From NCBI GenBank assembly GCA_902784615.1, contig CACZVN010000008.1:1-64000 (forward strand): 64,000 nt of DNA. Reading direction: 5' to 3'. A program made the translations under genes and the position numbers. Below, in pieces: positions 33,641-41,990 of this stretch. The first letter of the stretch is position 1. The number at the start of each line of letters is the position of its first letter. This stretch comes from an uncultured Prevotellaceae bacterium (lineage in GTDB: Bacteria; Bacteroidota; Bacteroidia; Bacteroidales; Bacteroidaceae). Under the pieces are notes generated by a model. The model did no database searches. It was not told where the DNA came from and saw only the letters and a list, made by a program, of their open reading frames with translations.

Positions 33641-35644
33641 TTATGCGTCGATGTTGGCGTATGTGGCGTTCTTCTCGATGAACTCGCGGCGCGGTTCGAC
33701 GTCATCACCCATCAGCATGGAGAAGATCTCGTCGGCCTCAGCGGCGTTCTCGATGGTTACCTGCTTCAACAAGCGGTTCTCGGGGTTCATGGTGGTTTCC
33801 CAGAGTTGCTCGGGGTTCATCTCACCAAGACCTTTGTAGCGCTGGGTGTGCAGGGCCTTGTCGTCACCGTTACCTGCCACGTACTTGTCGATGAAGGCCT
33901 GACGCTGCTGCTCGGTGTAGCAGTACTCGGAGGTCTTCTTGTAAGTACACTTGTAGAGCGGCGGAGTGGCGATGTAGAGGTGTCCGCCCTGGATCACCTG
34001 CGGCATGAAGCGGTAGAAGAGGGTCATGATCAGCGTGTCGATGTGCGAGCCATCGACGTCGGCATCGGTCATGATGATGATCTTGTCGTAGCGCAGCTTG
34101 TCGATATTGGCCTCACGGTCGCCCTCGCCCTCGACACCGAAACGTACGCCGATCGACTGGATGATGTTCATCACTGACTCGGCCTCGAACACACGGTGCC
34201 ACTGTACCTTCTCCACGTTCAGAATCTTTCCGCGCAATGGCAGGATGGCCTGGAAGTGGCGGTCACGGCCCTGTTTGGCAGAGCCACCGGCGGAGTCACC
34301 CTCGACGAGGAAGATTTCACACTCCTTCGGATCCTTGTTCGAGCAGTCGGCGAGCTTACCGGGCAGTCCACCACCCGTCATCGGGTTCTTGCGCTGTACG
34401 CTCTCACGGGCCTTACGGGCGGCGATACGGGCAGTAGCGGCAAGCACCACCTTGTCACAGATCATCTTGGCCTCCTTCGGATGCTCCTCCAAGTAGTTGG
34501 CCAGAGCCTCACCAACGGCCTGCTGAACGGCACCGGCGACCTCCGAGTTACCGAGTTTGGTCTTGGTCTGTCCCTCAAACTGTGGCTCGGCTACCTTGAT
34601 GCTAATCACTGCTGTAAGGCCCTCGCGGAAGTCTTCGGGTGCAATCTCGATCTTGGCCTTCTCGATCTGCTTGGAGATCTGCGGGTCGTTGTCGGCATAT
34701 TTCTTTAAGGTACGCGTGAGGGCTGCACGGAATCCGGCAAGGTGGGTACCACCCTCAATCGTATTGATATTGTTCACATAGGAATGGATGTTCTCCGAGT
34801 AGTCTGTGTTATACATCACGGCCACCTCGATGGGGATACCCTGTTTCTCAGTCTTCAGGTAGATGACGTCATCAACGAGATGCGTACGGTGGCGGTCCAC
34901 GTAGCGCACGAACTCCTTCAGTCCGTCCTTGGCGTGGAACACCTCTTCCTTCAACTTGCCCTCCTCATCAGGACGCATGTCTTTCAGCGTAATGGTGATA
35001 CCGGCATTCAGATAGGCCAGCTCACGCATACGACGGGCGATGATGTCGTATTTGTATTCGGTAGTGGTGAAGATGGTGCCGTCGGGCCAGAACTGCTGAC
35101 GGGTACCCGTCTTGTCGGTGTCTCCCACAATCTTTACGTCGTAAAGGGGCTTACCCTTCTCGTACTCCTGCTGGTAGATATGACCGTTGCGGAATACCTG
35201 CGACATCATGTGTGTTGAAAGGGCGTTCACACAGCTTACACCCACACCGTGCAGACCACCGGACACCTTGTAGGAGCCCTTGTCGAACTTACCACCGGCA
35301 TGGAGCACGGTCATCACGACCTCAAGGGCCGACTTATGCATCTTCTCATGCTCATCGACGGGGATACCGCGACCGTTGTCCAATACGGTGATGCTGTTAT
35401 CTTCATTGATCGTTACTTCGATATGCGTACAATAGCCGGCCATCGCCTCGTCGATAGAGTTATCGACGGTCTCGTTGACCAGATGGTGCAGACCCTTCTC
35501 GCTGATGTCACCAATGTACATGGCCGGACGCTTGCGCACGGCTTCTAATCCCTCAAGCACCTGAATATTGCTCGCGGAATAGTTACTTTCCCCTTCGGCC
35601 AGTGACCGTTGGTTCTGTTCCTGATTCAGTTGTTCTTCTGTCAT
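33641..35644 (-). CDS. gyrB: DNA gyrase subunit B
   Basis: A type II topoisomerase ATPase subunit, about 667 residues from ATG 35644. GHKL ATPase motifs ETVDNSIDEA, VLDNGRGIPVD and GGLHGVGVSCVNA, and the Toprim motifs LVEGDSAGGSAKQGRDR and MTDADVDGSHI, are complete. The C-terminus RREFIEKNATYANIDA is characteristic of GyrB and separates it from ParE. Single-gene transcript: candidate -7 box on the minus strand (TACCTTTG, 35671-35678) and a terminator just past the stop. Confidence 0.97.
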   Translation of the reverse strand: MTEEQLNQEQNQRSLAEGESNYSASNIQVLEGLEAVRKRPAMYIGDISEKGLHHLVNETVDNSIDEAMAGYCTHIEVTINEDNSITVLDNGRGIPVDEHEKMHKSALEVVMTVLHAGGKFDKGSYKVSGGLHGVGVSCVNALSTHMMSQVFRNGHIYQQEYEKGKPLYDVKIVGDTDKTGTRQQFWPDGTIFTTTEYKYDIIARRMRELAYLNAGITITLKDMRPDEEGKLKEEVFHAKDGLKEFVRYVDRHRTHLVDDVIYLKTEKQGIPIEVAVMYNTDYSENIHSYVNNINTIEGGTHLAGFRAALTRTLKKYADNDPQISKQIEKAKIEIAPEDFREGLTAVISIKVAEPQFEGQTKTKLGNSEVAGAVQQAVGEALANYLEEHPKEAKMICDKVVLAATARIAARKARESVQRKNPMTGGGLPGKLADCSNKDPKECEIFLVEGDSAGGSAKQGRDRHFQAILPLRGKILNVEKVQWHRVFEAESVMNIIQSIGVRFGVEGEGDREANIDKLRYDKIIIMTDADVDGSHIDTLIMTLFYRFMPQVIQGGHLYIATPPLYKCTYKKTSEYCYTEQQRQAFIDKYVAGNGDDKALHTQRYKGLGEMNPEQLWETTMNPENRLLKQVTIENAAEADEIFSMLMGDDVEPRREFIEKNATYANIDA

Positions 35645-35733
35645 TTTTGTTGTTGTTCGCAAATTTTCGGCAAAGGTACTAAAAATATTTCAGATAAACA
35701 TAGTTTATCTGCTAAAAAACTACAAAAAAATAA

Positions 35734-35755
35734 CCGCAGCCCCGAAGGACTGCGG
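35734..35755 (-). terminator. rho-independent terminator of rpsT
   Basis: On the minus strand CCGCAGTCC, TTCG, GGGCTGCGG, then TTATTTTTTTG. A stable TTCG-loop hairpin with U tract, 22 bp past the rpsT stop. Confidence 0.9.
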
Positions 35756-35777
35756 TCAAAGCTATGTCGGATGTTGA

Positions 35778-36032
35778 TTATCCCAGCTTGTTGATGTGCT
35801 GTGCAAGGCTTGACTTCAGGTTTGCGGCCTTGTTCTTGTGGATGATGTTGGTCTTTGCCAGCTTGTCCAGCATCTTCTGCACCTTCGGATACAGGGCAGT
35901 AGCCTCTTCCTTGTTAGTCATAGCGCGGAGCTTGCGCACAGCGTTACGCATCGTCTTTGCGTAGTAGTGGTTGTGAAGGGCACGCTTCTCTGTCTGGCGG
36001 ATTCTCTTCACGGATGATTTGTGGTTTGCCAT
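35778..36032 (-). CDS. rpsT: Small-subunit ribosomal protein S20
   Basis: An 84-residue basic protein ([17 protein letters not shown] start, typical of S20) that binds 16S rRNA. Length is normal. It lies downstream of tRNA-Glu on the same strand with about 150 bp between, so it is probably transcribed with the tRNA; the leader just before its ATG has the repeated TTTAATGTTTAAA wording. A strong terminator follows. Confidence 0.97.
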   Translation of the reverse strand: MANHKSSVKRIRQTEKRALHNHYYAKTMRNAVRKLRAMTNKEEATALYPKVQKMLDKLAKTNIIHKNKAANLKSSLAQHINKLG

Positions 36033-36185
36033 TTTTTTTAATGTTTAATTTTAAATGTTTAATGTTAAAGCTTGTAGGTCTTACGTCTCTACGACTGCCC
36101 TGGGCGGACTCTTTTCGGAGCCCTCTGCCACCTTGTCCCAGTTGTCTGGTAGCACTTGGCTGTGCAGATGACAGATTTAATTTTG

Positions 36186-36257
36186 TAGTCCGTAGGAGAG
36201 TCGAACTCCTCTTTAGAGAATGAAAATCTCTCGTCCTAACCGATAGACGAACGGACC
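36186..36257 (-). tRNA. tRNA-Glu (anticodon TTC)
   Basis: A full cloverleaf on the minus strand: acceptor GGTCCGT/ACGGACT with a G-U first pair, D arm with ATCGGTTAGGAC, anticodon stem AGAGA/TCTCT with loop TTTTCAT (anticodon TTC), variable loop, and T arm with GTTCGACTC. Discriminator A; CCA is not encoded. It sits between recO (divergent) and rpsT. Confidence 0.95.
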
Positions 36258-36277
36258 GTTTTCGCAAAATGCGGGTG

Positions 36278-36308
36278 CAAAGGTACTGCAAATTTTCCAA
36301 TTGGCAAA
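36278..36308 (-). promoter_or_regulatory. Promoter of tRNA-Glu and rpsT
   Basis: Minus strand: TTTG (36305-36308), 19 bp, TACCTTTG (36278-36285), ending 20 bp before the mature tRNA. A full match to the Bacteroidetes pattern. Confidence 0.75.
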
Positions 36309-36394
36309 ATATTCTTAAAGAAATTTGCTGTTTTCCATCAACTTTTCGTTTTTCACCTCCCACTTTTCGTTTCTTTTTAGTACCTTTGTGGCGT

Positions 36395-37120
36395 ATGTTG
36401 ACGAAAACTCAGGCAATTGTACTGCATTCCCTCAAGTACGGTGAGACCCGTATCATTGTCGATATGTTCACCAGAAGTCATGGACGGCTGTCGTTCATCG
36501 TCAACATTCCGAAATCGACCAAGTCGAAGATAAAGAAGCAACTCTTCCAGCCGCTGACTATGTTGGAGATCGAGACTGATGTGCGTCCGAAGGTACAGTT
36601 GCAGAAACTGAAGGATATCCGACTGGCTTATCCCTTTGCTTCTATCCCTTTTGAACCGCAGAAACTGTCGATCTCACTCTTCGTGTCGGAATTCCTTTAC
36701 CATGCCCTCCGTTCTGAACAGCAGAACGTGCCGTTGTTCGACTATGTGGTCAACAGTATCCAGTGGCTGGATAGTCAGGAGGATCGTTTTGCCAACTTCC
36801 ATCTGGTGTTCCTGATGCGTCTCAGCCGTTTTCTCGGCTTCTATCCGAACCTGGAGGATTATGCTCCTGGTGATTACTTTGATCTCCGTGAGAGTGTCTT
36901 CTGTGTTGTTCCTCCCATGCATCGCGACTTTCTCCAGCCGGAAGATGCCGAGAAAGTACAACTGATGATGCGCATGGACTACCCGACGATGCATCTTTTC
37001 CGTATGTCGCATCAGGAGCGCAACCGTCTTCTGGAGGTGGCTCTAACATACTACCGACTCCATCTCACGGATTTCCCTGAACTGAAGTCGGTAGCGGTGT
37101 TACAAGAGTTATACCAGTAG
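36395..37120 (+). CDS. recO: DNA repair protein RecO
   Basis: A 241-residue RecO: N-terminal OB-fold (TKTQAIVLHSLKYGETRIIV, FTRSHGRLSFIV), then a helical domain. RecO helps load RecA at single-stranded gaps by displacing SSB, with RecR. The ATG at 36395 is chosen because family similarity begins there; a longer frame from 36269 runs through the tRNA promoter. A TACCTTTG box at 36381-36388 ends only 6 bp before this ATG, so the mRNA may be nearly leaderless or start further upstream. The zinc-finger cysteines of some RecO proteins are absent. Confidence 0.92.
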   Translation: MLTKTQAIVLHSLKYGETRIIVDMFTRSHGRLSFIVNIPKSTKSKIKKQLFQPLTMLEIETDVRPKVQLQKLKDIRLAYPFASIPFEPQKLSISLFVSEFLYHALRSEQQNVPLFDYVVNSIQWLDSQEDRFANFHLVFLMRLSRFLGFYPNLEDYAPGDYFDLRESVFCVVPPMHRDFLQPEDAEKVQLMMRMDYPTMHLFRMSHQERNRLLEVALTYYRLHLTDFPELKSVAVLQELYQ

Positions 37121-37133
37121 TTGTCAGAGGTTA

Positions 37134-37535
37134 TTACTTAACTATAACTTTTTTCCCGCCAAAGATATTGAAGTCCTTCCGAGGATGGCTTAGTACTCTG
37201 CCGTTAAGATCATAGATGGGAGCATTCTCACTATAATCCTTCAAGAGACTTTTTATTCCTGATGTATTCTCCTCAATATTGTTGAAGTCTTTTCCATGTA
37301 TGAAGGTCACGTTTGGAGGGATGGCGATAGAGGTCAAACTTGTTTTCAGCCGAGACGTAATAAGTTGATATTCAGTGCAATCTGCTGAAAGATTACTTGG
37401 GAGGGTGGGAAAGATTATTGGTTTGTGGTATGGTTGATAAGCCACATGCCAAAAGGGATTTCTAGGGTATTGAGTATTTGCAATCCGACAATTGTCAAAC
37501 ATATATTCTGCAATTGTAAATAGAACGTATGACAA
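37134..37535 (-). pseudogene. C-terminal remnant of a BspA-like leucine-rich-repeat surface protein
   Basis: A 133-codon frame without signal peptide or a good start (TTG at 37535; ATG at 37502). Its end, APIYDLNGRVLSHPRKDFNI followed by GGKKVIVK, is the tail typical of Prevotella BspA/LRR_5 surface proteins, and IPPNVTFI plus FNNIEENTSGI resemble the last leucine-rich repeat and its linker. The several hundred residues of repeats and the signal peptide that such proteins need are missing; 37540-37727 holds nothing coding. A decayed gene is the best reading; a short functional protein cannot be excluded. Confidence 0.65.
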
Positions 37536-37670
37536 TTGTCAAACGTTTATAAAGTACTTATTTAGGAATGAGGGGTAGTGCTTCAGGAAAGAATAGAGGC
37601 TCCCTATAAACTTTCGGGGGAGACCTCGTTTTAGGATTGTATTTTACTGATTTTCAGTTGATTTTGATAT

Positions 37671-37678
37671 TATCTTTG
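37671..37678 (+). promoter_or_regulatory. Candidate -7 box of the VirE-like gene
   Basis: TATCTTTG followed by CACCCGAAATCG, 49 bp before the start codon. No clear TTTG at the -33 position. Confidence 0.45.
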
Positions 37679-37727
37679 CACCCGAAATCGATATTAAAAT
37701 CATATTTAAAACAACATAACAACAACT

Positions 37728-38420
37728 ATGATTAAAGTATTAAAGGTTTTTCGCGAGGTGCTGAATAATAGTACGTACCTTGCAGAGTTGAAAGAACAGA
37801 ACGGGCTGCTGAGACAGAAGATCACAGAAATGGAGAAACTCCGAGAGACGGACCGTGAGAAGCAGAAGTCTGATAAGGAGGCGAAGTACCGTGAACGGCA
37901 GATGGCATTCCTCCGTCCGCAGTATGAGATGAAGGATCATGTACGTGCGACTTGGGAGATGCGTCACAACGTGGTGACGGACGTCTATGAGTTCCGTCGT
38001 AAAACAGAAGAGCCTTGGAAAACCATCGACAAGCGGGAACTGAATTCGATTGCTAATGAGGTGGCTGATGCTGGTATCTTCTGCCTGGATAGTCAGGTGA
38101 AGCGTTTCGTGGAGTCGGAGTTTGCTGAGGATTACCACCCCGTGACCACTTATTTAAATAAGGTACGCGGGCTTTGGGATGGTGAGAAGGACTATGCCGA
38201 CGACTTGCTGCACCGTGTATCGGCAGATCCGGATTTCCTGCGGTTGGGGCGTATCTGGCTCCGTGGGGTTGTTGCTCAGTGGCTACATTGGGATCCGAAG
38301 CATGCCAATGCGTTGCTGCGCGATATGTCGCAATCGGAGATGGGAAAGGTGTTGAACCGTTTTGGATGGGTGCCAAAACATACTGAGTTTGGCAATGTAT
38401 ACCATGTGGTGAAGAAGTAA
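37728..38420 (+). CDS. Short coiled-coil protein with a VirE-like segment lacking the P-loop
   Basis: A 230-residue protein. Residues 15-60 form a charged coiled coil (ELKEQNGLLRQKITEMEKLR). About 135-195 (HPVTTYLNKVRGLWDGEKDY, then LGRIWLRGVVAQWLH) resembles the region just before the P-loop of virulence-associated protein E-type primase/helicases of Bacteroidetes mobile elements. The ATPase part is absent: the protein goes straight to a C-terminal segment (MGKVLNRFGWVPKHTEFGNV) like the family end. So it may be an internally deleted VirE-like protein. It ends in a terminator and faces the HU-like gene. Function unknown. Confidence 0.5.
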   Translation: MIKVLKVFREVLNNSTYLAELKEQNGLLRQKITEMEKLRETDREKQKSDKEAKYRERQMAFLRPQYEMKDHVRATWEMRHNVVTDVYEFRRKTEEPWKTIDKRELNSIANEVADAGIFCLDSQVKRFVESEFAEDYHPVTTYLNKVRGLWDGEKDYADDLLHRVSADPDFLRLGRIWLRGVVAQWLHWDPKHANALLRDMSQSEMGKVLNRFGWVPKHTEFGNVYHVVKK

Positions 38421-38438
38421 GGGGAACAATGAAGAAAG

Positions 38439-38505
38439 TATCCCTTCAGTGAAAGTCTCTCATGATGAATGGGTTAGCTTCCTACTGAAGGGATATTTTA
38501 TTATG
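38439..38505. terminator. Hairpin between convergent VirE-like and HU-like genes
   Basis: TATCCCTTCAGT (38439-38450) and ACTGAAGGGATA (38484-38495) form a perfect 12-bp stem with a 33-nt loop, followed by TTTTATTAT on the plus strand. Placed 18 bp after the plus-strand stop. Confidence 0.65.
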
Positions 38506-38512
38506 AGAATGA

Positions 38513-39142
38513 TTACTCAATGCCTACGCGATAGTAATGATAGGTGTTCCCATCTTTTCTGCGAGTGAACTTGGCATAGTCGCCCTCTACCAATTGGTTG
38601 CAGATCAAGTTGGCCTTGTACTTAGACAATCTGAACAATGCCTGAAGTACTCTCTCGGTGAAGAAATGATGCTTTTTACAATAGTCTGTCATCCTGACGA
38701 CGACATCCGTCATTTTTACTGAAGATGAACCTTTACTCTCCCTGCGCTCGAAATAGACATCTGCCTTTCGAACTCGCATATTGAACTCCTTGTCAGGAGT
38801 AAATCCGATGCCTTCAACTTCAAGCTGGCGAGCGGTGATTGCTCCGGGGTCTGTTACATATTTTTGTTTGTTTCTTACTTTCAGGTAGAATGTGCCAAGC
38901 CCCTGGATATGTACATCACGTCCATCGAGAAGTTGTTCGGGGATTTCTTCCATGAGTGTCTTCGTCACCAGTGCATACAGGCCTTCGGAGATAATCGTAT
39001 AGTTGCAGATATGCTCAATAAAGTCTTTTTCCTTCATTACGAGACTAACGCGGCGAGCGTGATAAGTTGTCTCGCCGCCACGTGGGTTTGGCGTCTCATG
39101 TACCTCATATTCTATACGATGGCCTTCTCTCTCCTTCGCCAT
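38513..39142 (-). CDS. HU-like DNA-binding protein (Bacteroidales long form)
   Basis: A 209-residue protein with an N-terminal HU/IHF-like fold (about 5-125: HARRVSLVMKEKDFIEHICN, LDGRDVHIQGLGTFYLKVRN) and a C-terminal helical segment about 140-209 that may form a winged helix. Such extended HU-like proteins are common in Bacteroidales; the precise target is unknown. It starts 8 bp after the ftsZ stop, so it can be transcribed at the end of the division cluster. Confidence 0.75.
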   Translation of the reverse strand: MAKEREGHRIEYEVHETPNPRGGETTYHARRVSLVMKEKDFIEHICNYTIISEGLYALVTKTLMEEIPEQLLDGRDVHIQGLGTFYLKVRNKQKYVTDPGAITARQLEVEGIGFTPDKEFNMRVRKADVYFERRESKGSSSVKMTDVVVRMTDYCKKHHFFTERVLQALFRLSKYKANLICNQLVEGDYAKFTRRKDGNTYHYYRVGIE

Positions 39143-39150
39143 ACGCTAGT

Positions 39151-40494
39151 TTATGAGAAGAACTTTATCGTGCCCTGTATTGCCTCTGTATCGTTGGCGG
39201 GTGTTTCGTCTGCAGCAGGTGCTTCCTCGGCATAAGTCTGGCTGTTGATGCTGTCGAGGATCTCGCGAGTACGCTTATAGGTGGGGGTGGATTCCACGGC
39301 GGAGATTACGTCATCGTTGTCGAGGTCCTCAGGACGGAAGAGGTAGATGTTCGGACGACGCTTGTAACGGCGTGTAGTGCCCTCTCCGCCATAGTATCGG
39401 TTGCGGCGGTCCTGACGTTCTGCAGCTTTCTCCTGTTCAGCAGCGATACGATTGATATCTTCCTGCGAGTGCTTTTTGATATGAGCATCCATACCATCGA
39501 CACTCTCGATGCCGAAACCGGTGGCAAGGATGGTGACCTTTACTTTCTTTCCCAGTTCGAGGTCGGTGGCGAGACCCCACTTGATTTCGAAGTCGTTGCC
39601 GAACTTCGCCATGAAGTCGTTCACGTCGTTCATCTCCTCCATCATCAGCGACTGCTGACCGTCCTTCGAGCCGGCGAACGAGATGCTGAGCAGGATCTTC
39701 TTCGAGTTGAAGATATCGTTATCGTTGAGCAGCGGGGAGTTCAGGGCATCGTCGATGGCCTTTTTCACGCGGCCCTCGCCTTCACCATAACCCGTGGACA
39801 TGATGGCCACACCACCGTCCTTCAGGACGGTCTTCACGTCGTTGAAGTCGAGGTTGATCAGGCCGTGAACGGTGATGATCTCCGCGATCGATTTGGCGGC
39901 CACGCTCAGGGTGTCATCGGCCTTGCCGAAGGCATCGAGCACCGACAGTTCGGGATAGATCTCGCGCAGACGCTCGTTGTTGATGACGAGCAGGGCATCG
40001 ACATGCTTCTGCATCTCCTCCACACCGTCGAGGGCCTGGTCGATCTTACGGTCGCCCTCAAAGCGGAAGGGAATGGTGACGATACCGACGGTCAGGATGC
40101 CCAGCTCTTTCGAGACGCGGGCGATGACAGGTGCTGCACCAGTACCTGTACCACCACCCATACCAGCGGTGATGAAAGCCATACGGGTGCCGTCGCTGAG
40201 CATATTACGGATGTCCTCAATGCTCTCCTCGGCGGCCTGACGGGCCTTCTCGGGCTTGTTACCTGCACCGAGTCCTTCCTTACCCAACTGGAGATGTACG
40301 GGCACAGGCGAGTCATTGAGCGCCTGGTTATCCGTGTTGCAGAGCACGAAGGTGACATCATGGATGCCTTCGCGATACATGTGGTTCACGGCATTGCCGC
40401 CGCCACCACCTACACCAATCACTTTGATGATGCTGTGTTCCTTCTCCGGTGCCCCGAAGTCAAGGATCTGGATGTTATTGTTGTCGTCAATCAT
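39151..40494 (-). CDS. ftsZ: Cell division GTPase FtsZ
   Basis: A 447-residue tubulin homologue that polymerises into the Z ring. GTP-binding motif GGGTGTG at 113-119, N-terminal GVGGGGGNAVNHM, and the T7 synergy loop with DFNDVKTVL. The C-terminal conserved peptide is probably TPTYKRTREI, the FtsA-binding motif in a Bacteroidetes form, followed by an acidic tail of about 35 residues that most FtsZ proteins lack. Last division gene of the cluster, 38 bp after ftsA. Confidence 0.97.
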   Translation of the reverse strand: MIDDNNNIQILDFGAPEKEHSIIKVIGVGGGGGNAVNHMYREGIHDVTFVLCNTDNQALNDSPVPVHLQLGKEGLGAGNKPEKARQAAEESIEDIRNMLSDGTRMAFITAGMGGGTGTGAAPVIARVSKELGILTVGIVTIPFRFEGDRKIDQALDGVEEMQKHVDALLVINNERLREIYPELSVLDAFGKADDTLSVAAKSIAEIITVHGLINLDFNDVKTVLKDGGVAIMSTGYGEGEGRVKKAIDDALNSPLLNDNDIFNSKKILLSISFAGSKDGQQSLMMEEMNDVNDFMAKFGNDFEIKWGLATDLELGKKVKVTILATGFGIESVDGMDAHIKKHSQEDINRIAAEQEKAAERQDRRNRYYGGEGTTRRYKRRPNIYLFRPEDLDNDDVISAVESTPTYKRTREILDSINSQTYAEEAPAADETPANDTEAIQGTIKFFS

Positions 40495-40532
40495 AATCTA
40501 TAAACTCTTAACTTTTCATTTTTCACTTCATC

Positions 40533-41978
40533 TTACTCTTCTTCCACAATGGTTGATCCAAACTTCTTGATGCCTTTCCAGGCTTTGTTCCAGAAACTGT
40601 TCTCCTTGCGGATGCGCTCCTCTTCCTCTTTCTCGCGGAGTTCTCTCTCACGTTTCTCGCGGTCTTCCTCCTCCTGTTGGCGACGGCGTATCTCCTCAGC
40701 CTGCTTTTTCTCGGTGACTGTCTGGATGACGCCTGGAGGTACTTCTCCAGGCTGACGCGCCGGACGCGGGTCGGTAGCGACAGTAGTAGGCTGCTTGGGT
40801 GTGCTGAACAGGTCGCCATCCTGAATGCTGTCGCCGGCACAGTTGATGTCGCCCTTGATCAGGAGACCAAGTACGGTGTTCATCGTACCGTTGTGTGTCT
40901 TGATCAAGTCATTGTTGGAGAGGACGGTCTGGGTGACGAACTTGGCCACACGAATCTTATCCACGTGCGTATGGTTGGCAAATGCCTTCTCGATATTCTT
41001 CATGTTTGAGCCGCCACCGGTAAGGATGATGCCACCCAACAGTTTATCGTAGTATTCAGACGGAATCTGATACCAGACGTTCTCAATAATCTCTTCCAGA
41101 CGGCCTTCGACAATCTCAATGAACTTACGGCTTTCGACCTGACGATCCGTATCGATGGAGTATTTCAGGTCGTTGTCGATCTCGTTATTGTCGGTGAAGG
41201 CTGAGGCGTACTTAAGCTTCATCTGCTCTGCGTCGGCCTCCTCCATCTGGAGTGTGGCGATGTCCTTGGTGATGTTATTGCTGCCAAGTGGAATGACGGC
41301 AAGGTGGCGCAGGAGGTTTTTCGAGAAGACGGACACGGTGGTCGTGTCGGCACCGAGATCCACCAGCGCACAGCCGGAACGCTTCTCGGCCTCCGTCAGT
41401 ACGCTGTCGGCCAGGGCCAGCGGAGCCAGATACATCTCTGCCACGCTGATGCCGGCAACCTCGAAGCACTTGTTCAGGTTCTTGTAGAAAGAATTGCGCT
41501 CCAGGATATTCAGGAAGTTGCCTTCTAAGTGCGTAGCCTGAATGCCTACGGGGTCGAGCTGAAGTTGACTGCCTACCTTGTATTCCTGAACGGCTGCATC
41601 CAGGATCTCCTGATCCTGATACTTCATGTTCCTGTTGGCATCCATCAATTCGATGACCATGTCCTGGGTGACAATGGTCTCGCTGGGCAGGTCTTTGGCT
41701 ATCACGTTCTTGACACTGCGGATAGATTGTCCTCCTACACCTACATATACCTGAGTAATCTCAGTCTTGAGTTGAGTCTCCAGCTTCTTGATGATGCTGG
41801 TGAGGCATTGAGCGGTCTTGTCGATGTTATAGACCACTCCCTTGCGGATGAATGAGGAAGAATCTTCCTTCACAACGGCCAGTATCTGAATACTGCCGTC
41901 GAGATTCTTTTGTCCCGCGATACCGGTCATTTTAGATGACCCGAGTTCAATTGCTACAATAAAATCCTTTGCTGCCAT
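40533..41978 (-). CDS. ftsA: Cell division protein FtsA
   Basis: An actin-fold ATPase (481 residues) that tethers FtsZ to the membrane. Phosphate loops AIELGSSKMTGIAG and ALVDLGADTTTVSVF, the SHS2-type 1C domain and ILTGGGSNMKNIEKAF are recognisable. A long charged Arg/Glu linker (about 420-465) precedes the C-terminal amphipathic helix FWNKAWKGIKKFG that inserts into the membrane. 12 bp after ftsQ. Confidence 0.96.
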   Translation of the reverse strand: MAAKDFIVAIELGSSKMTGIAGQKNLDGSIQILAVVKEDSSSFIRKGVVYNIDKTAQCLTSIIKKLETQLKTEITQVYVGVGGQSIRSVKNVIAKDLPSETIVTQDMVIELMDANRNMKYQDQEILDAAVQEYKVGSQLQLDPVGIQATHLEGNFLNILERNSFYKNLNKCFEVAGISVAEMYLAPLALADSVLTEAEKRSGCALVDLGADTTTVSVFSKNLLRHLAVIPLGSNNITKDIATLQMEEADAEQMKLKYASAFTDNNEIDNDLKYSIDTDRQVESRKFIEIVEGRLEEIIENVWYQIPSEYYDKLLGGIILTGGGSNMKNIEKAFANHTHVDKIRVAKFVTQTVLSNNDLIKTHNGTMNTVLGLLIKGDINCAGDSIQDGDLFSTPKQPTTVATDPRPARQPGEVPPGVIQTVTEKKQAEEIRRRQQEEEDREKRERELREKEEEERIRKENSFWNKAWKGIKKFGSTIVEEE

Positions 41979-41990
41979 CTTTTATGTGTA

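Noticed and set aside
36090-36180. Possible second tRNA next to tRNA-Glu (TCTGGTAGCACTTGG looks like a D arm)
   Set aside because: No acceptor, anticodon or T stems could be completed on either strand.
38513-39142. Possible phage or plasmid partition protein
   Set aside because: The HU-like fold is clear and the gene is tied to ftsZ by an 8-bp gap; nothing else phage-like is near.
39469-40503. Long plus-strand frame (344 codons) across ftsZ
   Set aside because: It is fully antisense to ftsZ, whose motifs are complete; composition shows a mirror of the real codons and there is no family match.
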